Shown: positions 45,722 to 55,243, counted from the stretch's first letter. The stretch: DNA of 64,000 bases from Mesorhizobium sp. 1M-11 (GCF_001303895.1 NZ_LJSD01000075.1:347273-411272); one strand, 5' to 3'. Notes: generated by a model not told the origin, from the sequence alone. Numbers and translations: made by a program.

Positions 45722-46249
45722 TCACGCATCCGGTCGTGACTGACCATCGGGCGCAGCGACGGGCGACGGCGCATGAAACGCTCTGCGCCAATGCAGGAGC
45801 GGCAGGGAGTGATTGGTTTCCCCGGATGCAACCGAGGCCGTGATCAGCCTGTGGTCGCCTAACGGGATGCGTTGTTGGACGCGCGCCGGTATCCAGGCCA
45901 TGGTGTCGTCGATGCGCGGCAAAGCATATTCCTCGCACCATCGGATGCCGTCGAAACGGTCGATTGCCGCGGTTGCGAACTGCCGGGCAATGTCGGTTTG
46001 GCCGGCGGCAAGAAGATTGATGCCAATCGCTGCGCCGGTGTGCAGCCGTGGCAACAGACGCGATGCAGCGTTGACCGCAAACATCACCAATGGTGGCTCG
46101 AGCGACAGGGTGTTCAACGTGCCCACCGTCAGCCCATAGGCCCCTGCGCGGCCACCGACCGTGACCACCGCGACCGACGTCGGTATGTGGGCGAAAAGGT
46201 CCTTGAGTGCGTCGACCGAGGGGCTAGTCCTCGCGGCGCGGTTCACCAT
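45722..46249 (-). CDS. Flavin reductase of a two-component monooxygenase
   Basis: A 175-residue flavin reductase-like protein that makes reduced FMN for a partner oxygenase. It has the family strand pattern FAHIPTSVAVVTVGG, GLTVGTLNTLSLEPPLVMFAV and NLLAAGQTDIARQFA. The C-terminus with GDHRLITASV is slightly degenerate and followed by a Pro-rich tail. The start at 46249 overlaps the stop of the oxygenase gene (46243), so the two proteins are made together. A longer frame to 46492 lies inside the oxygenase gene. Confidence 0.85.
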   Translation of the reverse strand: MVNRAARTSPSVDALKDLFAHIPTSVAVVTVGGRAGAYGLTVGTLNTLSLEPPLVMFAVNAASRLLPRLHTGAAIGINLLAAGQTDIARQFATAAIDRFDGIRWCEEYALPRIDDTMAWIPARVQQRIPLGDHRLITASVASGETNHSLPLLHWRRAFHAPSPVAAPDGQSRPDA

Positions 46250-47292
46250 TGGGTCGACAGCGGCTGCGGCCCCTCCAGCGACGGGAACAACGGCAGGATC
46301 TCTTCCGCGAGTTCCTGTATGATCTCTCCAGCCGGTCGCCTTGAGAACTGCATGCCGAGCGCGGCGTGGTTGACACCGGCGGCATGCCATTCGTTCAGCA
46401 GATCGATCAGCCCCTTGCGACCGGTCTGCAGCACGAAACCGCCCCTGAGCGGCGTGCGCGGAAAATCCGGATCCTCCACCAGATCGAGCCATTCATTGGT
46501 CATATGCGGCCTGAAGCCGCCGCCCGGTATCTTCGCGCGCCAGTCGCGAATGATATTGGCCAGTCGCTGTGGCCCTTCCGGCGTGTGGGCGGCCTGGGGA
46601 TAGGTCAGCCAGCCGTCGGCATTTTCCGCCACCCAGGAGCGCTCCTGGCGGCTGGCGCCGGTGACGATCAGGGGAATTCGCCCGAAAACCGGCTTCGGAT
46701 AGAAATCGACACCACGCATCGTGCCCAGGCTCGAAGCGATTTCGGGCCGACCGGCCGCGACAAGCTGCCGGAAATACGCGACCGTCTCGGCAAACCGCTC
46801 GCCGCGGCTTTCCATGTCGATGCCATAAGCAGGGAATTCGACCGGCCGGTCGCCCGAGGCGATGCCGAGGACCAGACGTCCGCCCGAAAGATGATCGATG
46901 GTCGTGGCTGCCTTCGCCAGGTCGATCGGATGGCGCAGCGTGAAGATCGCACTGCCGGTAGCCAGGGCAACCTTCTGCGTTCGGGCAGCAAGGTAGGACA
47001 GGTAGGTGAAAGGATCGAACAATTGGCCGGCGTCGCCGAATGCGGGATCGAACAGCGGCACATCGCGAATCCAGATCGCTGAAAAACCCAGGCGGTCGAT
47101 TTCCGTGACAAGCTCTGCCTGCCCCTGCAGCACCGTCATGTCTCCCTGGAAGAAGCGCAGCGGCAGGAAGATGCCAACGGTCAAACGATCCGGCGCGAAC
47201 ATGCGCCGATAGCCCGGATGATCCGCGAAGGCCTCGAACGAGGCGCCGGTTAGCGCGGTTGCGCGATCTATTTTTGAAGTGGCGATGTTCAC
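46243..47292 (-). CDS. Luciferase-like flavin-dependent monooxygenase
   Basis: A 349-residue LLM-class protein with an (alpha/beta)8-barrel pattern. LTVGIFLPLRFF, GFSAIWIRDVPLFDP, TQKVALATGSAIFTLRHPI, DHLSGGRLVLGIASGDRPVEF and the C-terminal GLIDLLNEWHAAGVNHAALG are typical, and the first of these starts a barrel strand. It uses FMNH2 from the coupled reductase to oxygenate an unknown substrate such as a sulfonate, amine or aromatic. GTG 47292 is chosen because GAGGAG lies 6 bases upstream; TTG 47298 directly abuts it. It diverges from a LysR regulator. Confidence 0.88.
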   Translation of the reverse strand: MNIATSKIDRATALTGASFEAFADHPGYRRMFAPDRLTVGIFLPLRFFQGDMTVLQGQAELVTEIDRLGFSAIWIRDVPLFDPAFGDAGQLFDPFTYLSYLAARTQKVALATGSAIFTLRHPIDLAKAATTIDHLSGGRLVLGIASGDRPVEFPAYGIDMESRGERFAETVAYFRQLVAAGRPEIASSLGTMRGVDFYPKPVFGRIPLIVTGASRQERSWVAENADGWLTYPQAAHTPEGPQRLANIIRDWRAKIPGGGFRPHMTNEWLDLVEDPDFPRTPLRGGFVLQTGRKGLIDLLNEWHAAGVNHAALGMQFSRRPAGEIIQELAEEILPLFPSLEGPQPLSTQW

Positions 47293-47443
47293 AGGCAAAC
47301 TCCTCTGCGCAAGTTATGCCGCACCGGCAGACCGCTGAGGCAGCATGCTGCCGAAGCCTGTCCAGCCGAATTTACGGTTGTCTTTCGCAGCAATATCTAA
47401 TGGGTCGACACGGCCAGGAGAAACGATGGTTTCTCATCAATTG

Positions 47444-47458
47444 TTTAGTCTGTCTAAA
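47444..47458. promoter_or_regulatory. Candidate LysR-type binding site
   Basis: TTTAG-TCTGT-CTAAA, a 5-5-5 inverted repeat, lies in the AT-rich 263-base gap between the divergent monooxygenase and GcvA-like genes. A shorter related repeat, TTAGGCTAA (47523-47531), follows. LysR-type boxes have this form; binding is inferred. Confidence 0.45.
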
Positions 47459-47555
47459 TACAAATTCATTCGTATGCCCTTCTGAATCAACTTATTATGC
47501 CTTGACTCAGCCGGATTAATTTTTAGGCTAATTGAATTCTAAGAGTGGACGATCA

Positions 47556-48440
47556 ATGGGCCGCGTACTTCCCCTTCTTGCCTTGCGGGCATTCGCAGAA
47601 GCCGGACGGTACGGCAGCGTAAAACGCGCGGCCGAAGCCATGGGAGTGACTTCCGGCGCGGTCAGCCAGCAATTGCGTCTCCTGGAAGAGCGCGTCGGCA
47701 CTTCGCTGTTCTCGCGCACACGCTACGGAGTCGAATTGACCGAGGCTGGAGCAAAAGTGCATCCGGTCATGCTGCGGGCTTTTGACCAGATCGAAAGCGG
47801 GCTGGATAAACTGGAAGCGGATAAGACTGTCCAATCCATGACGATTTGCACCGTCCCTTCCTTTGCCGCCTCCTGGCTTGTGCCGCGGCTTGGCCGCTTC
47901 ACCAGTCTTCATCCGGAGGTCGAGGTCCGGGTGGAGGCTTCATCGACGCTGGTCGATCTGCACAAACGGCGAGTGGACGTTGCCATACGCCATGGGCTCG
48001 GAGATTATCCCGGCCTTGAGGTCATCCCCCTGATGGCGCCGGAGTTGATCCCGGTTGCCAGCCCGCGCTTGCTCGCCGAGGGCCCTAGCATCAACAGGCC
48101 TGTCGACTGCCTCGCCTATCCCCTGCTCCAGGATTCCGACCGCTCGGATTGGCGTCTCTGGCTGAAGGCCTTTGGGATTGAGGACGACCCCAGGATTGAA
48201 CGCGGGCAGGCCTTCGACGAAGATTTCCTGCTCGTGCGGGCCGCCGAGGCGGGACAAGGAATTGCCCTGGTTCGTGACATCTACTCCCGCGAGGAAGTTG
48301 CTGCCGGGCGACTGGCGGTTGCACTCGACTGTCCCTGGCCGACGGAGTTCGCCTATTATGCGGTCACCCTGCCCCAGGCAACCGAGAGACCTGCCGTTGC
48401 CGCGTTCGTTTCGTGGCTGATCCGCGAGGCCAGGACCTGA
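47556..48440 (+). CDS. LysR family regulator, GcvA-like
   Basis: A 294-residue LysR regulator of the GcvA group, recognised by the N-terminal LPLLALRAFAEAGRYGSVKRA and VTSGAVSQQLRLLEER helix-turn-helix and the marker R-x-G-V-x-LT-x-AG (RYGVELTEAG). The effector domain has IRHGLGDYPGLEVIPLM and the C-terminal DIYSREEVAAGRLAVAL. The ATG at 47556 fits this family; an in-frame TTG lies at 47532. It diverges from the luciferase-like monooxygenase operon, its probable target. Confidence 0.9.
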   Translation: MGRVLPLLALRAFAEAGRYGSVKRAAEAMGVTSGAVSQQLRLLEERVGTSLFSRTRYGVELTEAGAKVHPVMLRAFDQIESGLDKLEADKTVQSMTICTVPSFAASWLVPRLGRFTSLHPEVEVRVEASSTLVDLHKRRVDVAIRHGLGDYPGLEVIPLMAPELIPVASPRLLAEGPSINRPVDCLAYPLLQDSDRSDWRLWLKAFGIEDDPRIERGQAFDEDFLLVRAAEAGQGIALVRDIYSREEVAAGRLAVALDCPWPTEFAYYAVTLPQATERPAVAAFVSWLIREART

Positions 48441-48487
48441 TCCCCCGCCGACGACATCATTTGATGGAACCAAACCACTGTTGATGG

Positions 48488-49261
48488 CTATATCGCCAAG
48501 TATCCACCATCTACCGAAATCGTTGATCCGGTTACATAGGTGGAAAGATCCGACGCTAGGAAAATCACTGCCCCGACCAATTCATCGGGCCGGCCGAAAC
48601 GTGCCATCGGAATACGTGCCAGCAGCCGCTCGCGGCGCAGCGGATCCTCGCGCGAAGAGCGCGTCATTTCCGTCTCGATAACGCCGGGCGCGATCACATT
48701 GACGCGGATGCCGTCGGCGGCGAGTTCATAAGCCAGCACTTTGCTCAGCATCTGCGCCGCCGCTTTCGAAGTGGAATATGCCATCGAATGCGGCGAGGCA
48801 TTGAAGGCTGCGATCGACGTGATGTTGATGACCGAGCCTTTCGTCATTTTCAGCGACTCCAGCCAGGTCAGCGTGGTCAGCCTGACGCCATCGAGATTGA
48901 CGTCCATCGCCTTGCGCCACAGCTTGTCGCGCTCCCCGCTGTCAAAGGCATGACGGGGCCGGATGCCGGCATTGTTGACGAGGATGTCGATGCTCCCGAT
49001 CCTGTCCTGCACCAATCTCTGGACGGCGCCATTCTGGTGCGCATCGGTGACGTCGAGAACAAAGGCATGGCAATCGAAACCTTTCGCGACGAGTTCGTCA
49101 CGCCGTGCCTCAACACCCTTGCCGTCGATATCGGTGAGCACCACGCGCGCGCCTTGCGCGGCAAGCCCAGCCGCGATCGCGGCTCCATTGCCCGTCGCGG
49201 CACCTGTTACCAAAGCGATCTTGTCGTGCAGAAGCATCATTCGGGATCCGTGTTCGATCAT
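48488..49261 (-). CDS. SDR family oxidoreductase
   Basis: A 257-residue short-chain dehydrogenase with a complete active site: the cofactor motif TGAATGNGAAIA, DVTDAHQN, NNAGIRP, INITSIAAF and the catalytic YSTSK, followed by NVIAPGVIETEM and the C-terminal SGSTISVDGGY-type end (TGSTISVDGGY). It oxidises or reduces a hydroxyl/keto group. Translation may start at 49261, overlapping the permease stop (ATGA), or at 49240 (MMLLHDK), which fits family length better; neither has a strong ribosome site. It is the last gene of the polyamine-type transporter operon. Confidence 0.87.
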   Translation of the reverse strand: MIEHGSRMMLLHDKIALVTGAATGNGAAIAAGLAAQGARVVLTDIDGKGVEARRDELVAKGFDCHAFVLDVTDAHQNGAVQRLVQDRIGSIDILVNNAGIRPRHAFDSGERDKLWRKAMDVNLDGVRLTTLTWLESLKMTKGSVINITSIAAFNASPHSMAYSTSKAAAQMLSKVLAYELAADGIRVNVIAPGVIETEMTRSSREDPLRRERLLARIPMARFGRPDELVGAVIFLASDLSTYVTGSTISVDGGYLAI

Positions 49262-50073
49262 GCACTGACGAAGCCCTGGGCAGCGACGTTGATGAGCCGT
49301 CGGCGGCGGCGCTGCATGTAGCGCATCAGCATGAAGAGGAAAGTCGAGAAGACCATCATGATGGTTGCCACGGCTGTCAGTTCCGGGGTGATGGTCTCGC
49401 GCAGACTGGAAAACATTTCGCGTGGCAGCGTGCGTTGATCGGGTCCGGCAATGAACAAGGCGATCACCACATCGTCGAACGAGGCGGCAAAGGCGAAGAG
49501 GGCGCCCGAGGCGACAGCCGGCAGGATCGAGGGCAGTGTGACGCGAAAAAATGCCGTGAGCGGGCGTGCGCCGCAGGCCGCTGCGGCGCGTGCCAGGTTC
49601 GGATCGAGCTGCTCGACAGCTGCCAGCACGGGGATGACCACGAACGGTATGGCGATGACCGTGTGTGCGATGACCATGCCGGCAAAGGAATTGGTCAGTT
49701 GCAGCGGCGCCAGGAAGAAATAGAGGGCAACCGCGATCATCACGATCGGCACGATCATCGGCGTCAGGGCAAGCAGCTTGATGGCGCCGACGACGAAGCC
49801 GCGCCGCCGCGCCAGCCCGAAGGAAGCCATCGTGCCCAGCAGCAACGCCAGCGCCGTCGCACTGAGGCCGATCTTGAGCGAGTTGATGAAGGCATCCAAC
49901 CACCTGCCCGAAGTCAGAACGGTTTCGTACCAACGCAACGACAAGCCGGGCAGCGGATAGGACAGGAAGCCCGAACTCGAAAACGAAAGCGGGATAACGG
50001 CCAGGATCGGCAGCAGCAGGAATACCAGCACTGCGCCGCAAGCGATCCGGTAGACGATTTTCCACGGTTGCAT
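49258..50073 (-). CDS. Polyamine-type ABC transporter permease (PotC-like)
   Basis: A 271-residue inner-membrane protein with six helices, of the PotC/YdcV type. GAVLVFLLLPILAVIPLSF is the first helix, WLDAFINSLKIGLSATALAL follows, and the coupling loop is LDPNLARAAAACGARPLTAF followed by RVTLPSILPA. The ATG at 50073 lies 8 bases after the other permease's stop. A longer open frame to 50703 is out of phase with the upstream permease and is rejected. Confidence 0.92.
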   Translation of the reverse strand: MQPWKIVYRIACGAVLVFLLLPILAVIPLSFSSSGFLSYPLPGLSLRWYETVLTSGRWLDAFINSLKIGLSATALALLLGTMASFGLARRRGFVVGAIKLLALTPMIVPIVMIAVALYFFLAPLQLTNSFAGMVIAHTVIAIPFVVIPVLAAVEQLDPNLARAAAACGARPLTAFFRVTLPSILPAVASGALFAFAASFDDVVIALFIAGPDQRTLPREMFSSLRETITPELTAVATIMMVFSTFLFMLMRYMQRRRRRLINVAAQGFVSA

Positions 50074-50081
50074 CGCGGACC

Positions 50082-51260
50082 TCAGCTCAACGAGATGGCG
50101 CGGCCGCCGGAAAGCCGGTGGGCGACCAGATAGAGCAGGAAGGTCGAAGCCAGCAGCAGCAGGCCGAGGGCAGAGGCCAGGCCCCAATTGCCGGTTCCGG
50201 TGGTGTAGGTGGCAACGAAATAGGACAGCATCTGGTCCGAGGCGCCACCGACAAGCGACGGCGTGATATAATAGCCAAGCGACAGGATGAAGACCATCAG
50301 CGAGCCGGCGGCGATGCCCGGCGCCGCCAGCGGCAGGTAGATCCGGATGAAAGCCGTCAGCGGCCTTGCGCCGAGGCTGGCGGCGGCGCGCATGTAGCCC
50401 GGCGGGATGGCCCGAACCGCACCGTAGAGCGGCAGGATCATGAAGGGCAGCAGCACATGCGTCATGGCGATGATCACGCCGGTGCGATTGTAGATCATCG
50501 CCAGGGGTTCGCTGATCACGCCGATCTTCATCAGAAGGCTGTTGATCAATCCCTCGCGCTGCAGCAGCACGACCCAGGCGGTGGTGCGCACCAGAAGCGA
50601 CGTCCAGAATGGCAGCAGCACGAGGATCATCAACCAGTCGGCGGCTTTTTCGGAAACTGTCGTCAACAGCACCGCCACTGGAAAACCCATCAGCAGGCAG
50701 CACAGCGTCACCGTCGCGGCGATCTTGATCGTCCGCGCCAGAACATCGAGGTAGAGCCGATTTTCAGCAGGCGCCTGAGCGATGGCGCCGTCGGTCGTGC
50801 GTTGCAGATCGAGAGATGAAAGAATGTAGTAGTCGGAAATGCCGCCGCCGGCGCGTTTCACGACCGACAGGAAGGCATCGCTCGTCAGCAAGGGATCGAT
50901 GCTGGTGAAATAGGCTGCGTCGAATGTTGTTTCCGCCGGCGCCCTGGCGACAGTGCGGCCGGCGCGCAACAGCAGGCTGCGCACCCCGGGCACTTCGTAG
51001 TTGATCCTGTGGGCGGCTTCTGCCAGCGTGCCCGAGCTCCGTGCTGTTTTCAGGTCGCTGGCCAGCGCGTCAAAAACGACTGTGGGCGGCGTTTGCCCCG
51101 GCTTCCAGTCCCGCAGCGCAGCGACCGTCTGCGGCAAGGCACGAGGCACTTCGACCTCGCGCACCGCCAAGCTTGCGAACCAGATCATCGGCACGAAGAA
51201 AAATATCAGCAGGAACCCCACGACCGGGACAACCAGCAATGTCGTGCGCGACAGGTTCAT
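50082..51260 (-). CDS. Polyamine-type ABC transporter permease (PotB-like)
   Basis: A 392-residue permease. The first helix is TLLVVPVVGFLLIFFFVPM. An unusually large periplasmic loop of about 150 residues (about 30-180) separates helix 1 from the remaining five. This long-loop form is known in the PotB/YdcU branch but lengthens the protein by about 100 residues over standard PotB. The coupling loop is PGYMRAAASLGARPLTAFIRIYLP. AAGGA lies 9 bases before ATG 51260; TTG 51269 is the alternative. Confidence 0.9.
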   Translation of the reverse strand: MNLSRTTLLVVPVVGFLLIFFFVPMIWFASLAVREVEVPRALPQTVAALRDWKPGQTPPTVVFDALASDLKTARSSGTLAEAAHRINYEVPGVRSLLLRAGRTVARAPAETTFDAAYFTSIDPLLTSDAFLSVVKRAGGGISDYYILSSLDLQRTTDGAIAQAPAENRLYLDVLARTIKIAATVTLCCLLMGFPVAVLLTTVSEKAADWLMILVLLPFWTSLLVRTTAWVVLLQREGLINSLLMKIGVISEPLAMIYNRTGVIIAMTHVLLPFMILPLYGAVRAIPPGYMRAAASLGARPLTAFIRIYLPLAAPGIAAGSLMVFILSLGYYITPSLVGGASDQMLSYFVATYTTGTGNWGLASALGLLLLASTFLLYLVAHRLSGGRAISLS

Positions 51261-51286
51261 GGCTCGCAATCCTTGATCCGCCTGTC

Positions 51287-52354
51287 TCAGTTGGTGCCGG
51301 CCCAGCGGTTCCAGCGATCGTTGAGATCGTCGAAATTATCGATCCAGAACGATGGATCCTCAGGCACGGCAACCTTGAAGTTGTCCGGATTCGACGGCAG
51401 GTCGTGGAGATATTTCGCATCGATCAGGCCCGGTGCGTCCTTGTTGCTCGGACCGGAGCGATTGAATTCCGGCAGTGCTGCCTGTGGCGCCGCGCGGGTC
51501 GCGAACTCCAGGAACTTGTAGGACTCGTCGAGCTTCGGCGTGCCTTTCATGATCACCCAGCTGTCCTGGGTGTAGATGGAGTCCCGCCAGACGATGCCGA
51601 AGTTGGAGCCGTTCTGCTCGTTCGAGGCGGTGATGCGCGAATTGAACGCCGTCGTCATCACCACGTCGCCCGACGCCAGCATCTGCACTGGCTGCGCGCC
51701 GGTCTTCCAGAAAATCAGGCTGTCCTTGATCTTGTCGTACATGGCAAATGCACGATCCACCCCCTCGGGGGTCGACAGCACCTTGTAGACCTGATCCGCC
51801 GGCACACCGTCGGCCAGCAGTGCGATCTCCAGATTCCACTTGGGTCCATTGCGAACCGCCCGCTTGCCTGGGAACGCCTTGGTGTCGAAGAATGCCGCCC
51901 AGTTTTCAGGCTTTGTGCTCTGCTTGGCGTTGTCATAGGCAAGCACCAGATTGTAGATCACCGCTGCAACGCCGCAGTCGTTCACCATGCCGGGCAGAAA
52001 GCGATCCGGACCGCCGCTGCGGCCGACATCGAAATGTTCGAAAAGGCCCTCGTCGCAACCGATGCCGAGTTCCTCGGATTCGACCTGGACGACATCCCAG
52101 TCATTGTTGCCGCCACGCACCTTGGTGCGTAACGCGCCGACGCCGCCTTCCCAATAGGTGTCGGTCAGCTTGATGCCGCTCTCTTCGATAAACGGACCGA
52201 ACATGAATTTGCGCTGGGCGTCCTGGTAAGGACCACCCCATGAGACGACGGTCAGATCCCGGGCTAGCGCGGCGGTGGCCAAACCGCTGAGCGGCAATGA
52301 CAGGACAGCCCCGACAAGCAGGTTCAGTGGCAGATGCATTGCTTTTATTGTCAT
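51287..52354 (-). CDS. Polyamine-type ABC transporter, periplasmic binding protein
   Basis: A 355-residue PotD/YdcS-like binding protein with a signal peptide (cut near LATAALAR). The mature protein starts DLTVVSWGGPYQDAQRKFMF, typical of spermidine/putrescine and related amine binders, with AAVIYNLVLAYDNA and AGSDV-like ASGDVVMTTAFNSR later. AAAGGGG precedes the ATG. The substrate is probably a polyamine, an amino acid derivative or a related cation; the downstream aminotransferase and aldehyde dehydrogenase support an amine. Confidence 0.9.
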   Translation of the reverse strand: MTIKAMHLPLNLLVGAVLSLPLSGLATAALARDLTVVSWGGPYQDAQRKFMFGPFIEESGIKLTDTYWEGGVGALRTKVRGGNNDWDVVQVESEELGIGCDEGLFEHFDVGRSGGPDRFLPGMVNDCGVAAVIYNLVLAYDNAKQSTKPENWAAFFDTKAFPGKRAVRNGPKWNLEIALLADGVPADQVYKVLSTPEGVDRAFAMYDKIKDSLIFWKTGAQPVQMLASGDVVMTTAFNSRITASNEQNGSNFGIVWRDSIYTQDSWVIMKGTPKLDESYKFLEFATRAAPQAALPEFNRSGPSNKDAPGLIDAKYLHDLPSNPDNFKVAVPEDPSFWIDNFDDLNDRWNRWAGTN

Positions 52355-52384
52355 AACATTCCCCTTTTTTTGTTTTTCGACCTG

Positions 52385-53485
52385 CTAGATGACCCAGCTG
52401 TCTCGGCTGTTGAATCCGATCTGGATGGGTTGACCGATGGAAAGGCCGGCAGGCAGCCGATTCGGACTGACCTTCGCCATCCACTGCAGGGCCTCACCTT
52501 CCCCGCTTGTTTCCAGCGCCGCGATCAACCGCCAGTGATCGCCCTGATGAATGAGGTCGACCAGACGGGCGCCGATCTTGTTATCTGTTTCAAGCGAGCC
52601 CTTGGCAGCGGCGACGTCGATGCGCTCGGGCCGGATGCAGAGCGTCGAGCTTTGCGGATAGGTTCCTGTCGTCCTCAGCCGGCCACGGCAAGTGGTGCCG
52701 TTCAGGGTGGTGAGGCGCGCGTACTCGTCCGACGCATCGACCCTGTCGACATCGCCGACAAGCATGTTGTTGTCGCCGATGAAGCCGGCGACGAAGACGT
52801 TGGCCGGCCGATCGTAGAGTTGTTGCGGCGTATCAAGCTGTTCGACGCGCCCGTGGTTGAACACACAGACGCGATCGGAAAGGTTCATCGCTTCCGACTG
52901 ATCATGCGTCACGAACACCATGGTCACACCCAACTCGCGGTGCAGCCGGCGGATCTCGAGCTGAAGTTCTTCGCGCAGATTCTTGTCGAGCGCCGAGAGC
53001 GGCTCATCCATCAGCACCAGCTTGGGGTCGAACACCAATGCACGGGCCAGCGCCACGCGCTGCTGTTCGCCGCCGGAGAGTTGGGAAGGACGGCGGTCGG
53101 CATGGCGGCCGAGGCGAACCTTTTCCAGGGCTGCAGCGACACGGTCCTGGATTTGCGGCTTCGGCACCTTCCGCATTTCAAGCGGAAAGGCGATGTTCTG
53201 AGCCACCGACATATGCGGAAACAGCGAGTAGCTCTGGAAGACGACGCCCATATTGCGCTCGTATGGCGGCAGCGCGTCGATGGGCGTGCCCTCGAGGTGG
53301 ATGGAACCGGAGGTCGGCTTTTCGAATCCTGCCAGCATCATCAGCGTCGTCGTCTTGCCGGAGCCCGAGGGCCCCAGAAACGTCATGAATTCCCCCTTCG
53401 CGATGCCGAGGTTCAGGTTCTCGACCGCCGCCAGCGTATTGTTCGCGTAGGTCTTTCGAATGTGGTCGAATTCGATGAAGCTCAC
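52385..53485 (-). CDS. Polyamine-type ABC transporter ATP-binding protein (PotA-like)
   Basis: A 366-residue ATPase: Walker A LGPSGSGKTTTLMML, Q-loop VVFQSYSLFPHMSV, signature LSGGEQQRVALARAL, Walker B LVLMDEPLSALDKN, and the switch histidine VFVTHDQSEA. The C-terminal 120 residues form a TOBE-2 domain (ATLNGTTCRGR-like region TTLNGTTCRGRLR and LCIRPERIDV), as in PotA. It is followed downstream by the binding protein and permease genes and preceded by the aminotransferase gene, all on the same strand. Confidence 0.93.
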   Translation of the reverse strand: MSFIEFDHIRKTYANNTLAAVENLNLGIAKGEFMTFLGPSGSGKTTTLMMLAGFEKPTSGSIHLEGTPIDALPPYERNMGVVFQSYSLFPHMSVAQNIAFPLEMRKVPKPQIQDRVAAALEKVRLGRHADRRPSQLSGGEQQRVALARALVFDPKLVLMDEPLSALDKNLREELQLEIRRLHRELGVTMVFVTHDQSEAMNLSDRVCVFNHGRVEQLDTPQQLYDRPANVFVAGFIGDNNMLVGDVDRVDASDEYARLTTLNGTTCRGRLRTTGTYPQSSTLCIRPERIDVAAAKGSLETDNKIGARLVDLIHQGDHWRLIAALETSGEGEALQWMAKVSPNRLPAGLSIGQPIQIGFNSRDSWVI

Positions 53486-53520
53486 GGTCGTCCGTCTCGC
53501 ACGGGGAGGGAATGCATGGG

Positions 53521-54906
53521 TCAGGCCTGCTGCCGCAGCCAGCTCGATGTTTCATCGAGCGACAACCGCACGCGGCTCATCAAGTCGTCGATCTCGGCTT
53601 CATTGATGATCAGCGGCGGCGCGAAGGTGATGATGTCGCCGGGCACGGCCCGCAGGATCAGGCCGTTGGCAAGGGCGCGACCAAGGAAATAGGCGCCAAC
53701 GCCCTTTTCCGGCGCGAATGGCTTGCGCAGGGCGGGCTGTTCGGCGAGTTCGATCGCGCCAATCAAGCCCATGCCACGAACGTCGCCCACAAGCGGATGA
53801 TCGCTCAGCGCCTGCAAGCCATCCTGAAATCGTGGAGCGACGCGTCGAACATGGTCGAGGATTCCGTCGTCCTCGTAGATGCGCAATGTCTCCAGGGCCA
53901 CTGCGGCGGCAACGGGATGGCCGCTATAGGTGAAGCCGTGGCCGAACACGCCCACGGTGTCGCTGCCCTGCTTGATCGTCTCGTAGATGTCCTCCGACAG
54001 GTAAAGTGCCGAGATCGGGGCATAGGCGGCCGAAAGCATCTTCGCCACGGTGATCATGTCCGGCTTCAGGCCGAAGACGGTCGAGCCGAAGGCTTCGCCG
54101 AGCCGGCCAAAGCCGGAGATCACCTCGTCGGCAATGAACAGGATATCGTATTTGCGCAGGATGGCTTGGATGCCGTCATAGTAGCCGGGCGGAGGGATGA
54201 CGACGCCGCCGCCGCCGATCACCGGTTCGGCGATGAACGCGGCAACCGTCTCCGGTCCTTCGCGCAGAATGGTTTGCTCAAGTTCCTCGACCAGTCGATC
54301 CGAGAATTGTTCGATCGTTTCGCCCGGCAGGCCATATGCGTAGTAGTGCGGGCAACTGATGCGGACGATGCCGGGAATATCCAGCTCGAACACCTTGCGT
54401 GCTGCCGAAAGGCCTGACATCGCCGAAGCGACCGCCGTCGAACCGTGATAGGAGCGATCCCGGGCGATGATCTTCTTCTTCCGCGGTCGGCCCTTGGCGT
54501 TGTTGTAATAGTGAACCAGCTTGAAGGCAGCGTCATTCGATTCCGAACCGGAGTTCGCAAACAGGACGCGCGCAAATGGCAGCGGAGACCAATCCATGAG
54601 TTTGGCGGCCAGACGCGCAGTGACCTCCGGCACACGGCCCGCGAAGGAATGGTAGAACGGCAATTCCAGCATCTGACGGTAAGCTGCGTCCGCGAGCCGG
54701 CGCTCCGAAAAGCCGAGCGAGGCGCACCATAGTCCCGCCAACCCCTCCATGTAACGGTTCCCGTCCTCGTCGACGACCCAGATGCCGTCCCCGCCAGAGA
54801 TGACGACGGGGCCGTCCGCTTCGATCTTGCGGGGATGGGTGTAGGGATGCAGATGCCGTTCTGAATCCAACCTGCTGGCTTCGGATCTGTTGTGCGTTCG
54901 CTGCAT
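53521..54906 (-). CDS. Class III aminotransferase (polyamine/omega-amino acid type)
   Basis: A 461-residue PLP aminotransferase of the SpuC/omega-amino acid:pyruvate type. It moves a terminal amine to pyruvate or 2-oxoglutarate, leaving an aldehyde. Family features are NRYMEGLAGLWCASLGF, FANSGSESNDAAFKL, RDRSYHGST, FIADEVISGFGRLG with the PLP-binding Asp, the PLP lysine K289 in VAKMLSAAYAPISA, and FTYSGHPVA. The ATG at 54906 has AAAAGG upstream. It is the first gene of the operon that continues with the polyamine-type transporter, and it diverges from an aldehyde dehydrogenase that could oxidise its product. Confidence 0.92.
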   Translation of the reverse strand: MQRTHNRSEASRLDSERHLHPYTHPRKIEADGPVVISGGDGIWVVDEDGNRYMEGLAGLWCASLGFSERRLADAAYRQMLELPFYHSFAGRVPEVTARLAAKLMDWSPLPFARVLFANSGSESNDAAFKLVHYYNNAKGRPRKKKIIARDRSYHGSTAVASAMSGLSAARKVFELDIPGIVRISCPHYYAYGLPGETIEQFSDRLVEELEQTILREGPETVAAFIAEPVIGGGGVVIPPPGYYDGIQAILRKYDILFIADEVISGFGRLGEAFGSTVFGLKPDMITVAKMLSAAYAPISALYLSEDIYETIKQGSDTVGVFGHGFTYSGHPVAAAVALETLRIYEDDGILDHVRRVAPRFQDGLQALSDHPLVGDVRGMGLIGAIELAEQPALRKPFAPEKGVGAYFLGRALANGLILRAVPGDIITFAPPLIINEAEIDDLMSRVRLSLDETSSWLRQQA

Positions 54907-55243
54907 GACAAGCCTTTTGACGTCTCGGTACGCGAGGGCCATTTCGCTGGGAGTGCCGCTTGCTTTCCGCCCGCGCGAGCACGTTTTTCACGACGTTCAG
55001 CCAGAGCGCCCATTCTCTTCTGGCGGTTCGAGACAGAGCGACCGCTGCCTGTCGATAGAACTCGTATGAGCGTTGCGGGAATGGTGCTAGCGAATTTTTT
55101 CGATTTCCATGTTGCCAAAATTTCGTGGCATTGGTGCTTGTGATATTTCCTTTTGGACTTTAGGCCTTTTCGAAAAGTCGCTTTCGTCGCTTGCTGCCAT
55201 GAATAGTGTTCAAGCGATTTCTCAAATTGTCCGAAGGTTCAAG
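54907..55243. other. Divergent control region between aminotransferase and aldehyde dehydrogenase genes
   Basis: 337 bases without a convincing gene. An AT-rich section (55088-55165) holds the inverted repeat TGCCA (55113-55117) / TGGCA (55126-55130) around AAAATTTC and a short dyad CGAATTTTTTCG (55091-55102). These suit LysR-type binding and overlapping divergent promoters; the LysR gene at 56790 is the nearest candidate regulator. The rest shows nothing I can interpret. Confidence 0.45.
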
